Source: Primulina eburnea (Eukaryota > Streptophyta > Magnoliopsida > Lamiales > Gesneriaceae). From it: 64,000 nt of DNA. Of this stretch, positions 8,169 to 20,829 are shown piece by piece (the first letter of the stretch is position 1; each line of letters starts with the position of its first letter). The stretch is from the NCBI RefSeq assembly GCF_022965805.1, contig NC_133101.1:50486342-50550341 (forward strand), given 5' to 3'. The notes under the pieces are model-generated. The model searched no databases and was not told where the DNA came from. It saw only the letters and a program-made list of their open reading frames with translations. The translations under genes and the position numbers were made by a program.

Positions 8169-11100
8169 ATGCCGCCTAGACGTATATCACAGCCAGAGCA
8201 GGGTAGCACATCAGGTGCACAGATGGATGTTACCGCTACGCCGATGGAGACCTTATTGAAGAGATTTCAGTCTTTCCATCCGCCTACCCTGAAGGGCACA
8301 GAGAGTGCAGTAGAGTGCGAGAGCTGGCTTGATGATATCGAGATGTTGTTTGAGTCTTTGGCATATACTGATGAGCGACGTGTGAAGCTGATAGGGCATC
8401 AGATGCAAGAGGTTGCAAAGAGCTGGTGGTTGACTACGAAGAGGGCCTTGGAGCACCGAGGCATTGACATTACGTGGAAAGTCTTCAAGCATGAGTTCTA
8501 TCAGCGCTTCTTCCCCGTCTCCTACCGAAAAGATAAAGGAGCTGAATTTGCGAATCTGAAGCAGGGACAGTGGAACATCGAGGAGTATGTGGCTAAATTT
8601 TCTGCATTGCTACGATTTGCGCCTCATGTGGCAGGGAACGACGAGGCAGTGGCCGATCAGTTCATCAACGGATTGAATCCCGATGTCTTTACCCTGGTGA
8701 ACACGGGCCGGCCTAGTACTTTTTCAGAGGCACTGAACCGAGCGAAGGGAGCCGAGGCTAGCTTGATCAGGCAGCGAGGGGCTTCCTACGGTGTTCAGGG
8801 GCAGAGACCGCCACAGCCTACTACCGTACAGTTTCCACCACCTCCTCCTCGTTTTGACAGCGGAGCTAGTGGTAGTGGTAAGAAGGAATTTCTGAAGGCT
8901 AAAGGCAAACAGTTTAAGAAGTCCGGAAGTAGTTCATCGAGTTCGAGTGGATCTCGACAGAGAGGTCAGGGGTCAGATTACAGTGGCGTATACTGTAGCT
9001 CGTGTGGAGGACGACATGCGACGGAGCAGTGTCAAGGAGTTATGGGACGCTGCAACATCTGTAGGCAACAGGGACATTTCGCCAAAGTTTGTCCCCAGAG
9101 AGGTGCACAACGATTCCAGAGCACCAGATCATCAGCACCAGCGCCACAGATGGAGAGACAGGCATCTTCTGTACACTCCTTCCAGCCACCCTCTACACAG
9201 ACCCAGCAGAGACCAGGAGGTAGTCAGACGGTGAGTCAGCCTCCCAGACAGCAGGCACGCGTTTTTGCCCTGACAGAGGAGCAGGCGCAGGAGGCGCCAG
9301 ATGACGTCATTGCAGGTAGCTGTTTTCTTTGCGGTTATCCTGCATATGTGTTGATTGACACAGGGGCATCTCATACATTTATATCTGAATATTTTGCATT
9401 GAGACATTCATTGCCTGTTGAGTCGTTGTCGACAGTAGTGTCTATAGCTTCTCCGTTGGGAAGTGGTTTGATATCTGTGACTACTGTTAGACACTGTATG
9501 CTTCAGTTTGAGGGGCATGAGATTGATCTTGATTGTGTAGTACTTGGTTTAGCTGATTTTGACTGTATAGTTGGCATAGACATGTTGACCAAGTACAGGG
9601 CCACTGTAGATTGTTTCCACAAGATTGTCAGATTCAGACCCGAAATGACAGATGAGTGGAAATTCTACGGAAAGGGTTCCAGATCTCGGATTCCCTTAGT
9701 CTCTGCTCTGACTATGAGTAGACTGCTTCAGAGAGGAGCAGAGGGCTTTCTCGTATATTCAGTAGATCTACTGAAGTCGAGCCCAGCATTGGCAGATCTG
9801 CCAGTGGTTTGCGAGTTTGCAGATGTTTTTCCTGAGGAGATTCCAGGGTTGCCTCCAGTTCGAGAGGTTGATTTCAACATAGATCTTATGCCCGGTTCTG
9901 TTCCTATTTCGAGAGCTCCGTATAGGATGGCACCGATAGAGCTGAAAGAGTTGAAAGCACAGTTGGAGGATCTTCTGTCCAAGGGATATATCAGACCCAG
10001 TGTATCACCTTGGGGTGCTCCGGTGCTTTTCGTTAGAAAGAAAGATGGTTCGATGCGACTGTGCATTGATTATAGACAGTTGAACAAGGCGACAGTGAAG
10101 AACAAATATCCGTTGCCGCGCATCGACGATTTATTTGACCAGTTACAGGGATCTTCAGTATACTCGAAGATTGATTTGAGATCAGGGTATCATCAGCTTC
10201 GAGTTAGAGACGTTGATATTCCGAAGACTGCATTCCGAACCAGGTATGGGCATTACGAGTTTATTGTTATGCCTTTCGGTTTGACGAATGCACCAGCAGG
10301 TTTTCATGAGTTTGATGAACCGCATCTTTCAGAAATATTTAGATGATTTTGTGATTGTGTTTATTGACGACATTTTGGTGTATTCGAAAAGTTTGACTGA
10401 GCATGCAGATCACCTGAGGATTGTATTGAAGACTTTGAGAAATGAGCAGTTGTATGCCAAACTGTCCAAGTGTGAATTCTGGTTGCGACAGGTTGTCTTC
10501 TTGGGGCATATTATATCTGGAGAGGGTATTGCGGTAGATCCGAGTAAAGTTGAGGCTTTGATCAGTTGGCCGAGACCGACTTCTGTGCCTGAGATACGCA
10601 GTTTCATGGGTCTAGCCGGGTATTATCGACGTTTTATCCGAGATTTCTCCAGTATAGCAAAGCCTATCACCCAGTTGACACAGAAGAATATGCCATTTGT
10701 GTGGTCCGAAGATTGTGAAGCCAGTTTTGTAGAGCTGAAGAAGAGGCTGACTAGTGCGCCTGTCTTGACGATTCCTGCAGTACAGGTGAGTTCGTTGTAT
10801 ACTGTGACGCATCTCACAGAGGGTTAGGATGTGTTCTTATGCAGCGAGGGCACGTGATAGCATACGCCTCTAGACAGCTGAAGCCGCACGAGACTCGTTA
10901 TCCGATTCATGATCTTGAATTGGCGGCGATTGTTTTTGCACTCAAAATCTGGCGTCATTATCTGTATGGCGAGAAATTTGAGATCTATTCCGATCATAAG
11001 AGCTTGAAGTATCTCTTTTCTCAGTCAGAGTTGAATATGAGGCAGCGACGATGGCTTGATCTGCTGAAAGATTTTGATTGCGAGATCAAATACCATCCAG

Positions 11101-12688
11101 GAAAGTCGAATGCAGCGGCAGACGCCTTAAGTCGAAAGGTATGTTCTTTGTCCTTGTCGACTATAGGTGTATCGAGTTTAGTAGAAGATTGTTGCTTGTC
11201 TGGATTGACATTTGATACAGAGAGTAGACCGCTGCGACTTGCTGCGATTCAGATTGAGCCAGATCTGATTTCGAGGATCAAAGAAGCACAGAGAACTGAT
11301 CCGAGCGTGCAGAGATCGATTGATATGGTCAGAGCTGGTCATAAATCAGAGTATCAGGTTAGAGATTCGGTTCTGTATGTGAATAACCGCTTAGTAGTGC
11401 CAGAGATTTCAGATTTGAGACGACAGATCATGTCAGAGGCACACTGTAGTCGGTTCAGCATTCATCCTGGAGGCAGGAAGATGTACAATGACTTGAAGAC
11501 ACAATTCTGGTGGAAACAGATGAAGACAGATATTGCAGAATTTGTGTCTAGATGTCTGAATTGCCAGCAAGTGAAGGCAGAAAGAAAGAAGCCGGGGGTT
11601 TACTTCAGAGTTTGTCTATTCCTGAATGGAAATGGGACCACATTTCCATGGATTTCGTGACGAAGTTACCTCGATCTTCGAAGGGCTGTGATTCGATTTG
11701 GGTCATCATTGACAGATTGACCAAATCTGCCTGTTTCATTCCGTACAGGATGACCTATCGACACGATCAGATGGCAGAGTTATATGTCAGAGAGGTCGTC
11801 AGATTGCACGGTGTGCCGAAGTCGATCGTATCAGATCGTGATCCACGATTCACTTCTCACTTTTGGCACAGCTTGCAGCAGGCTTTGGGTACGACTTTAC
11901 ACCTGAGCACTGCTTATCATCCTCAGACGGACGGACAGTCAGAGCGGACTATCCAGACTTTAGAGGACATGCTGAGAGCTGTAGTACTAGACTTTGGTAC
12001 TAATTGGCAAGATTCATTGCCGTTGTGTGAGTTTTCATACAACAACAGCTATCAAACTAGCATTGAGATGGCACCGTTCGAAGCTTTATACGGAAATAAG
12101 TGCAGATCTCCGTTGTACTGGGATGATATCTCTGAGGTACCAGAGTTAGGGCCTGATATGATTCGTGAGATGACCGAAAAAGTGAAGATCATTCAGAAAC
12201 GAATGAAGACGGCACAAGATAGACAAGCGAAATACGCCAATATCAGACGCAGACCGTTAGTATTCGAACGGGGAGACAGAGTATCTCTGAAGATTTCACC
12301 TTTCAGAGGCGTTGTCAGATTTGACAAGCGAGGAAAGTTGTCTCCTAGATACGTCGGTCCGTACGAGATCCTTGAGAAGATTGGCGATCGAGCTTACAGA
12401 CTTGCTCTTCCTCCTTCATTGTCCGGTATACATGATGTTTTTCATGTATCGATGTTGCGCAAATATATGCCGGATGATTCTCATGTCATTCAACCTGACG
12501 AAATCGAGTTAGATCATACTTTGAGCTATGTTGAGCGACCGATACAGATCCTTGATCGGAAAGAAAAGAAGCTCAGGACGAAGACTATTCCGTTAGTGAA
12601 GGTTCAATGGAGTCGTCATGGCATCGAAGAAGCAACTTGGGAGACAGAGTCTGAGATGAGACAGAGCCATCCCGAGCTATTCAGTTGA
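8169..12688 (+). pseudogene. Element G gag-pol polyprotein, three frameshifts
   Basis: The start chosen is the ATG at 8169 (MPPRR...), the usual gag N-terminus, although the frame is open from 8007. In order: the retrotransposon gag domain about 8290-8790; two zinc knuckles about 8997-9100 ([14 protein letters not shown] is the second); aspartic protease with DTGASHTF near 9357; reverse transcriptase about 9880-10560 with FIDDIL; RNase H about 10790-11130; integrase with an H2C2 zinc finger near 11440-11570 and a DDE core about 11640-12160; and a chromodomain ending in KVQWSRHGIEEATWETE near 12600-12645. The frame changes near 10300, 10785 and 11595, each apparently by one base; the last is in a G run. 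Otherwise motifs are intact. Unlike D and E there is no intron between gag and protease. Confidence 0.93.
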
Positions 12689-12751
12689 TGTAAGTATTTC
12701 GTTAGTTTGATTTTACTGCGTTTGTATATACTTGCATGATTAATTGTTTAC

Positions 12752-12769
12752 GAGTTCGGGGACGAACTC
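12752..12769 (+). promoter_or_regulatory. Pre-polypurine inverted repeat of element G
   Basis: GAGTTCG, GGGA, CGAACTC: perfect 7-bp arms between the pol stop and the polypurine tract. Element A has the same layout with other arm bases, so pairing may be conserved. Confidence 0.6.
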
Positions 12770-12773
12770 CTGT

Positions 12774-12789
12774 CTAAGAGGGGGAGAAA
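12774..12789 (+). promoter_or_regulatory. Element G polypurine tract
   Basis: The purine run with AGAGGGGGAGAAA directly before the 3' LTR start is the plus-strand primer site. Confidence 0.93.
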
Positions 12790-14590
12790 TGTAAGGCTCG
12801 AGAATTATCCGTTGTCATCGATGTGAGACTTGAAGAGGAGAATGCGTGACATGAAAAATGAGAGTTTGAGCAAGCATGGCCGAAGCCACACCGCCCCTGC
12901 GGTGCTAGGACTACCACCCCCGCGGTGTAGGTGATAGAAAATTGAGGGAAATGTGCGAAGCAACACCACACCCGCGGTGCGTGCAAGACCGCACCCGCGG
13001 TGGTGAGACCGCACCCGCGGTGATGCAAGCGCCGCACCCGCGGTGATCGAGATTCAGAAAATAGATGGGGCTGCCGAGAGCATAGCGCACCCGCGCTCTT
13101 ATGCTGCTACACCCGCGGTCGTGCGTGTCATGTGACAAACATGAACACTCGTCTCTTTGCATGCAACATATGATATGTGTCTTCATTTCAGTAACATATT
13201 CAGAACAAGAACCGAGAGCATCCTTGAAGAGAGAACTCATGCCTTTTGATCTTTGCACTTGAGATTTTGCTACTTCCGGTTATTCGATTTTAGATCCGAC
13301 TTAGGTTTTGAACTCACCTCGTCAAGGGCTATCAAAGGATGTAAGTATTGTTTATTTCCAGCATGTTTCGATATGTATGTATTGAGGGAATTCAGATTTG
13401 AATTCGAATATGTGGTCTTGAGATATAGAGCATCGGATATTCGTTGTCAGATTGAGTTTCGGACACACTATGCTATTGTTTCGATTTTTCAGCATGTATT
13501 GTGTTGAGCATATGCAGATTTCAGCATGTATATTGATGTTAGATGAGATTATGAGTTGATTGTGATTGAGTATGCTATTACTGAGTTATCGGTATCGAAG
13601 AAGTACGCCGTTATGCCGTCAATTGTTACCGAGATGGAATATTGACTTGTACAAGATTTTGATATGAGTTATATCTTGATAGAATGCATTGTTATATTGC
13701 CATTTCAGATTTGAAGTGACAGGTTTGACCTTTGATTCGAGATCTTGACAGACAATGCGACAAGAAAGGTATAATTCATGTGGTCACGGGATTGCACAAC
13801 TCGATTCAGATTTGATACGAGTTTCCCTAAATCACATACTAGATTGTTATTACATTTGATTATGTAATGTTTTGGTTATTGATTTAGATTCGAGTCCTGA
13901 GATAGGAGATATTGGCAGACTTGCCAAAACTAGACGTTTCGGTGTATCGACGCATAGGAGCAGATTTGCTATATGTGTAGACCCTCGATACAGAGTTGAC
14001 CGAAGTCTAGGAATAAGACGTACCGTTGCCTCGAGTGGTTGGGTAGGCAACAGACCGTCTTATTCACACCGGGATCCCTAGATTAGAAATGAGTCGAGTC
14101 AAGATTTAAATGTTGAATACAGATTTGTATTCTTCTACATGTTTAGATTTTATTCATGTTACTTGATATATTCTATGCTTTTGTACATGATTATGACATT
14201 GCATGCATCCATGTTTTATACTGGGATATGTTCTCACCGGAGTTATCCGGCTGTTGTCGTGTCTGTATGTGTGCATGGCAACAGGTGGGGCAGGATCTGG
14301 GTCTCGAGCTAGATGAGAGATTGACGATAGCGTGGAGATCACGGGCGTTGCAGATTTCTAGTGTTTTCCTTTTGACTTGTACTACTTATGTTGTAGTTGG
14401 GATTTGAACACTAGCGTATGATTTTACCAAACAGACATGTATGTATATTATGTTGTTTATTTAATATCAAGACATGATATGCCTTAGTTATACATTTAAA
14501 TTAATGTTAAAAGCAAAATTTTGACCCACATTTTCGAAAAAAGATCCAATGAAATCCCAAAAGAATAGAGTTAGAGCCCGGGTCCCCACA
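12790..14590 (+). repeat. Element G 3' LTR
   Basis: 1801 bp, the same length as the 5' copy and differing at about 14 positions by eye, several of them C/T or G/A within the GC-rich array. It is followed by the TAATC duplication and then the H reverse transcriptase/RNase H sequence. Confidence 0.96.
12889..13119. repeat. GC-rich inverted-repeat array in G 3' LTR
   Basis: The second copy of the array at 6211-6441. Some units have lost their symmetry by single changes (ACCACC for ACCGCC; CTACACCC for CCGCACCC), a pattern that fits loss of methylated CpG. Confidence 0.9.
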
Positions 14591-16014
14591 TAATCTGCAT
14601 CTGAATATCCAACTAAATTGAAAGATGAATCTTTAGAGTACCATAATCCATCATTTTGTGTGCCCTTAAGATTTTTCAAAATACGTTTGGCAGCAGTAAA
14701 ATGTGATTGCATAGGATTTGCTTGAAATCTGGCACACATGCATACAGCAAATACAATATCAGGACGACTAGCAGTTAGGTACAATAATGAACCTATTAAA
14801 CCTCTGTAGAGTGTCGTCTCAACTGATATTCCCCCTTGATCAGTGTCTAATTTAACTGATGAGCTCATGGGAGTGCTTGCAGCTGGACACGATTCCATAC
14901 CAAATTTCTTCAGCAATTCCTTAGTGTATTTAGTTTGACTGATAAAAGTTCCTGAATCCAGTTGCTTCACTTGTAAACCAAGCAAGAATGTCAGTTCACC
15001 CATCATGCTCATTTCGAACTTGTCCTGCATTAACTTAGCAAACTTCTCGCATAATTTGGGGTTAGTTGACCCAAAAATAATGTCATCAACATAGATTTGA
15101 ACGAGTAGAATATGATCATTCTTGGAAATTTGAACAAGGTCTTATCAACTGATCCAACTGAAAAATCGTGATCAGTTAGAAATTTTGGGAAGAGTTTCGT
15201 ACCAAGCTCTTGGAGCTTGTTTAAGACCATGTAAGGCTTTGTTCAAATGATATACATGATCAGGAAATTGATGATTGATAAAACCTGGAGGTTGTTCAAT
15301 GTAGACTTCTTCCTGCAACTGGCCATTCAGAAATGCACTCTTCACATCCATTTGATAGACCTTGAAGTTTTTGAATGAAGCATAGGCGAGGAATATCCTG
15401 ATTGCCTTCAGTCTTGCAACTAGTGCATATGTCTCATCATAATCAATTCCTTCTTCCTGCCTATAGCCTTGTGCCACTAGCCTTGCTTTGTTACGCACAA
15501 CTGAACCATCTTCGTTCAGTTTGTTCCTGTACACCCACTTTGTACCTATAACAGTTTTCGAAATTGGTCTTGGAACTAAGTTCCAGACATTGTTATGGAT
15601 AAACTGATTTAGCTCTTCTTGCATTGCATTTATCCAGTTTGGATCAGCAAGAGCTTCATCAGTCTTCTTGGGTTCTAGTTGTGATACGAAAGCTGAATGA
15701 ATAAATAGATTGAGCATCTGATTTCTTGTTCTTACTGGATCAGATGGTTTACCTATTACCAATTCTAGAGGATGTGATTTCTTCCATCTGAGTTCAGCAT
15801 TTATTGCTTCTGAATCAGCAACTTCTTCTGTGGGTAACTGAACATTTTCAGTTTCAGTTGGAGCAGTTTCAGTTGGTAACTGAATGTCATTCGGTGGCTC
15901 TATCAACTGATCATTTGGAATGGCTTCTGGTTCTTCTGGTTGACCTGATACTTCCGGTTCAGGTGTTTGGAGGATTGCTTTGAGTGATATGGATATCTTC
16001 TTCATCATCATCAT
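14591..16014 (-). pseudogene. Element H reverse transcriptase and start of RNase H
   Basis: The minus strand encodes copia reverse transcriptase: [38 protein letters not shown], the catalytic YVDD at 15082-15093, then GELTFLLGLQV and SRPDIVFAVCMCARFQ. It ends at YSDADYVG, where G interrupts. The frame breaks near 15180 and near 15030-15100, so YVDD lies in a different frame from the ends. The stretch before 15800 is a linker rich in proline and glutamate between integrase and reverse transcriptase. Confidence 0.9.
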
Positions 16015-17345
16015 CCAAGCTTATATCTGTAAATCTATCAGCTAGCTCAACTTAATCAGTTGGCTTATCAGTTAGTATAGTTTCATCAAAAACAACATGA
16101 ATAGATTCCTCAACATTTAAAGTATTTTTGTTGAAGACTCTATACGCTTTACTCACTGAAGAATAACCAAGAAATATTCTTCTACAGATTTAGCATCAAA
16201 GGCTTTTAAATGAGTTTTACCATTGACAAGTATAAAACATCTGCAGCCGAATATTTTGAAGTAGGAAACCACACTTTTCTTCCATGTCAGATCTCATAAG
16301 GTGTTTTCATATGATTCTTATTAATCATTGATCTGTTTTGAGTGTAACACGCAATGTTCACTGCTTTTGCCCAAAACCTTTGAGAGATACCAGAATCAGC
16401 AAGCATTGTTCTAGCAGCCTCTTTAAGGGTCCGATTTCTCCTTTCAGCTACACCATTTTGCTGAGGAGTTCTAGCTGCTGAGAGCTCATGCTTAATTCCG
16501 GCATTCTCCAAATAGTTTGAAAGAATATGATTGATAAACTCAGTTCCTCGATCAGATCTGATTCTATCAATTCCAACTGATTTTTCATTTAATAGTCTTT
16601 TGAAAAGCTTAATCAGTTGAGCAGCAGTTTGGTCTTTGAACTTGAGAAATATAACCCAAGTGAATCTTGAAAAATCATCTACAACCACCAAGGTGTATTT
16701 CATTCCCCCTAAGCTCATGACTGGTATTGGACCAAATAGATCCATATGTAAAAAATCTAAGCATCAGGAAGAAGATTTACGACCCTTATTCTTAAAAGAA
16801 GATTTGATTTGTTTACCAAACTGACATGCTGAGCAAATTTTGTCTTTGATAAAATCCATTTTGGGCAGCCCAGTAACAAGATCGTGGTTACTCAAATATG
16901 CAATAGACTTGAAATTTAGTTGGTTTAATCTCTTATGCCACAACCAGTTTTAGAAGATTTTGAGGCAATAAAACATACTGGTGAATAAGGTTGATCATTC
17001 CAACTGACTTTGTAAGTGTTTCCACACCTTTTGCCAGTTAGGATGATATCTTCAGTTGAGTTTTTGACTGAACAAGAATGTTTGTCAAACTGAACTGAGA
17101 ATTCATTATCGCATAACTAACTGATACTGATTAGATTATACTTAAGATTCTCAACTAATAATACATATCATTAATGGTGAAGTTACCATGGATAAACTTA
17201 CCCTTACCCACAGTTTTACCTTTAGAATTATCTCCAAAACGGATGTTTGGTCCAGTATATTTGACCAGTTGAGATAATAAATTTGAATCTCCTGTCATGT
17301 GGCGTGAACATCCACTATCCAAGTACTATATAGATTCAAAGCTTG
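16015..17345 (-). pseudogene. Element H protease and integrase
   Basis: Protease is marked by DSGCSRHMTG at 17291-17320. Remnants of the pre-integrase zinc-finger domain follow at about 16940-16790, with stop codons. The integrase core is the open stretch 16287-16745 (VVVDDFSRFTWV, IRSDRGTEF, HELSAARTPQQNGVAERRNR), containing the aspartates and glutamate of the DDE triad. Downstream of about 16280 the frame breaks again. Integrase preceding reverse transcriptase is what makes this copia and not gypsy. Confidence 0.9.
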
Positions 17346-17603
17346 TACTTGTTACCTACAATCACACACAAGATAAGATTCTGGTACCCCTTTTTCTATT
17401 TGGGTCCAAAGTTGATTAGTCCTTTAGGAATCCAGACTTGGATCAATCTAACTGACCGTCCAGTTGCTGTATTCCAGATGGTCTTTCCCTATTTGTGTGT
17501 GCTTGATGTACGGTGTGCTAGGAGATACAACATGTGATTTGCCCTTTTTCAACTGATTGTTCAGCCAGTATCTTTTCTGAACTGGCTTACTGTTGTAGTA
17601 ATT

Positions 17604-19372
17604 TTAGTAGCCATTATGGTAATTTTTGCTGAAAATTTTCGGTTGCTGATTTCGAGAGTCAGTCACAACTTTTGGGCTATAACCAATTCCACATCTCTTG
17701 CCCTTGTTCATACTTTGAGTTGGCTGTTCAATCAGTTTACTCGGCTCAGCTTGTTCTTGTACCATAACTGATTTTACAAAGTAAATGTATTTTCCTTTGT
17801 TTATATTCAGTTTTGGCTGAGTATCTTTGGAAGACGAATCATCTTTACTACAGAATCCTAAACGAGTTTTATCAGTAACTGATTTATGAGAATTCTGTAT
17901 ATTACATAAAGCATCATACGATTTGTTCCAAGCCTGAATAAGCTCAGTGTGCTTTGAATTTTCAAGCAAAAACTTTTGAATCATTAATTGATCCCTGCTT
18001 CTTTCATTTTTGAGCTCAGCAATTTCCCTTTTTAGACTCAACATATCAACTGATTCATCAGTTTTTGTTTTATCGTCTTTGGGATCATTTTGCTTCGCTC
18101 TGGTTTTTCAAACGATAAAGCAAGCTTTTGATACTCATTAACCATGTCATGCAATGTCGAAATAAGTTCTTCTCTGGTAAAATCAGTTGAACTAAAATCA
18201 AATACATGTTGACTGCTGGATTCTAGTTCTGTATCAGCAGCCATCAGACATTTTACTTCTTCATCATCGTCACTAGAACTGCATGAAGTTTCTGGTTCTG
18301 ATTCCTCGCTGTCAATGTCTGCCCATTTAGCTTTGCTATCTTCAGCTAGGAGTACTTCATGTTTCTTTCTGTAAGGCTTCTTGTCGTCCTTAGATCTCTT
18401 CTTGTGCTCATACACTTTCTTCTTTCTTTCAGTTGAAACTTGACTGTCCTTCTTGGGTTTGGGACAGTCAGCAATATAATGACCTGGTTTGCCACAGTTG
18501 TAGCATGCATTTGACTCTTCTCTGGAGTTGTTTCTTTGATAGTTATTTTGAAAATTCCCTTGATTCTTCCTCATGAATCTTCCAAACTTCTTAATGAACA
18601 ATGACATGGCATCATTGCTTAGTTGATCAACAGCTTTCTCAACTGAACCAGTTGTTTCTATTCTTACATCATTTAAGGCGGTAGTAGCTGCTGGGGTAGA
18701 TGGTTCTCCCTCTCGAGTTTGCAGTTCAAACTCATATGCTTTCAAGTCAGCGAATAGGTCATGGAGTTCAACTTTGTTCAGATCTTTAGACTCCCTCATT
18801 GCCATGGTTTTCACATCCCATTCCTTAGGAAGACCTATGATTATTTTCAATGCAACTTCTTTGTTTGAATACACCTTTCCAAGTGCATTAAGTTCGTTGA
18901 TGATGCAGCTGGTTCTTTCATCATATTCATGCATTGTTTCTCCAACTTTCATTATGATGTTTTCGAACTTCTGCACGGCAATAGAAAGTTTGTTTTCTTT
19001 GGTTTGTTCGTTGCCTTCGCAAAGCTGAATTAACTTCTCCCAAATCTCTTTGGCTGTCTTGCACATCTTGATTTTACTGAACATTACTTTGTTCAGTGTT
19101 TTGTACAATATGTCCTTTGCTACATTATCTAGATTTGCTTTCCTCTTGTCCTTAGTAGTCCACTCATCTCTAGGCTTTTCAATTCTGTTCGGTGCCCCAT
19201 CTGTGATTGCAACTGCTGTATTGGCTTTCAAAATTTTCATGGGTCCGTAAGTTATAACGTACCACATGTCACCATCCTGTGCAGCTAGATGAGTCTGCAT
19301 CCTGATCTTCCAATCGTCAAAGTCTTCTCTTGAGAACATAGGAATCTTGTTGAATGAAGACATAGTGAACAA
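17604..19372 (-). pseudogene. Element H gag, split by one frameshift
   Basis: A capsid-like protein of the copia UBN2 gag type. The first open part (18038-19372, 444 residues) begins MFTMSSFNKIPMF and contains the DFDDWKIRMQTHL, KTAKEIWEKL and GLPKEWDVK motifs. A single CCHC zinc knuckle, CYNCGKPGHYIADC, lies at about residue 290, followed by a lysine-rich then acidic tail. The second part (17604-18044) overlaps it in another frame, is coiled-coil-like and leads towards the protease. The start could be the first or second methionine. The 346 or so bases from 17259 to 17603 hold only protease and degenerate linker. Confidence 0.88.
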
Positions 19373-19407
19373 TTAAAGTATAGATAGTCTTTGATAGGAT
19401 ATAACTT

Positions 19408-19419
19408 GCTCTGATACCA
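19408..19419 (-). promoter_or_regulatory. Element H primer binding site (tRNA-Met)
   Basis: The minus strand reads TGGTATCAGAGC two bases inside the 5' LTR, complementary to initiator tRNA-Met. Confidence 0.93.
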
Positions 19420-19421
19420 CT

Positions 19422-20358
19422 TGATAAGATCGGTTAATAGTAAAGAGTGTTTAGAAGGGGGGTTGAATAAACACTGCTCGAATTTAAAATACTCTTCGAC
19501 ACTATAAATTCAGTTCTGTTACAAACTGAAACTGAATATCCCATCGGTCAATAACAATCAGTTAAACTGAATAAAATAGTTGCGGAAAACTAACTGACTG
19601 AAAGATAGAGTATCTAACTGAAATGATAACTGAAGTAATGACACAGTATGTTTCTGGATGTTCGGAGAATTGAATAACTCCTACGTCACCCCTTCTATCA
19701 CGAAGATAGGATATCCACTAAAAGACTTTGATCAAATACACGGCACTGTACTGACCCACTTCAGTTTGGACTTATCACTTTGCCAAAACTGAAACTTTTA
19801 GCATACAACACTTTTATAGATCGTAATTGATCTTAGCACAACTTAGAAAATCTATTAAAGATTACAAAGTGCTAAATAAGCTCAAGAATGTAGTTTTGAA
19901 TACTACTGATATGACTAATAAGCGTGAGCTTTGATTTCTGATTGCGAGTAGATATTTTTGCAGCGTAACAGCAAGTAGAGTAGGATAACTGAAAGTCAGG
20001 GGTTCTTCAGTTGCTGTTATTCGACTATTTATAGGCTCTCCTCTCAACGGTAACATTAAAGAATGTTTGAATATTCTAACCGTTGATTGCCACGTCGATA
20101 TATTCTGACAATCGTACACTGTTCATTCTGCAATGCGGCGTTCCACTACTAGTTGCAGGTATATGTACTATTTTGTCTGTTGTCGCTTTCAACTGATGAC
20201 GTGTACAACTGAGAGGTCAGCTGGTAACGAATCAGTTGCCGAGAATGAACTTCAGTTGTATAGAACAGTTGACTGAGTTCAGCAGATGACGTGTTCAGTT
20301 GATGAGAAGTTCAGTTGGTAAGTCTTTTTGTCAAAGCACCGGAATTAAGTTTCCAACA
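19422..20358 (-). repeat. Element H 5' LTR
   Basis: 937 bp, 13 bp shorter than the 3' copy. The main visible gap is near 20315, where a CAGTT-containing segment present at about 2240-2255 is missing. It keeps the TATA-like box (minus strand, 20025-20035). The ATACA duplication follows. Divergence from the other LTR is visibly greater than between the G LTRs, which agrees with G having entered H later. Confidence 0.95.
20025..20035 (-). promoter_or_regulatory. TATA-like box in H 5' LTR
   Basis: CCTATAAATAG on the minus strand, at the same place as in the other LTR. Transcription of H would start a little to the left of it in plus coordinates. Confidence 0.7.
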
Positions 20359-20829
20359 ATACATTTTCTTATTCCCAAAGTCGTTGCAATCCTCGAATAA
20401 TTATTATTTATGAGTAATTCTCAAAAATTAATTCAACTAATAACCATGAATCATAAATATTTTCTTAGAAAATCAACGTGTCCCAAAGACATTCTTATTA
20501 TTTACGATTAACTTATGACCCAAAAGTAGAACGTCAATACTAAAACCCAAAAATCAGCGTAGTTCAATTCGACCACAAAGCCAACATGCATTGAAATCAA
20601 ATAATTTTTTATTTCATATCGTATCACGTATAAAAATTCTAAAGCATATAAATCATATATCCTCATAGAGCTATTAAACATGTGACGTAAACATATAATT
20701 CATATAATTTGCAGGTAACATCATAAATCATATAAAGCATGTAAACTTACAAATTTGAGGCTTGATGACAGATCTTTCTGGCGATGATGGTGGCACAACC
20801 CTTTACAGGACCTTTGCTCTGATACCAAC
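20359..20829 (-). mobile_element. Element A internal region, right part, noncoding, with primer site
   Basis: It starts with the second ATACA duplication and continues A after the H insertion. No gag frame is visible. The minus-strand sequence at 20816-20827 is TGGTATCAGAGC, the tRNA-Met primer site next to the 5' LTR. The leader just left of it (GGACCTTTGC and AGATCTTTCTGG region) matches the leaders of D and E, showing common descent. Confidence 0.8.

Larger units (their letters stand above)
6112..14590 (+). mobile_element. Element G: full-length Ty3/gypsy chromovirus-type retrotransposon
   Basis: 8479 bp on the plus strand. It has two 1801-bp LTRs of identical length, TG...CA ends, a TAATC duplication, a tRNA-Met primer site at 7918, gag-pol in gypsy order (protease, reverse transcriptase, RNase H, integrase, chromodomain) and a polypurine tract before the 3' LTR. 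I count about 14 substitutions and no indels between the LTRs by eye, roughly 99% identity, so it is the youngest insertion here. The C-terminal chromodomain places it among chromoviruses; a Tekay/Del-like lineage is likely but is inference. Confidence 0.96.
1336..20358 (-). mobile_element. Element H: Ty1/copia LTR retrotransposon, Sirevirus-like, with nested gypsy element
   Basis: A copia element on the minus strand with LTRs at 1336-2285 and 19422-20358, a 5-bp ATACA duplication, a tRNA-Met primer site and a polypurine tract. Gene order on the minus strand is gag, protease, integrase, reverse transcriptase, RNase H, the order that defines Ty1/copia. Element G splits it in RNase H. Removing G leaves about 10.5 kb. 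Between RNase H and the 3' LTR lies about 3.6 kb of extra coding DNA, a place where Sirevirus-type elements carry an extra frame. The Sirevirus label is inference from that layout and the gag type. All pol domains are broken. Confidence 0.93.
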
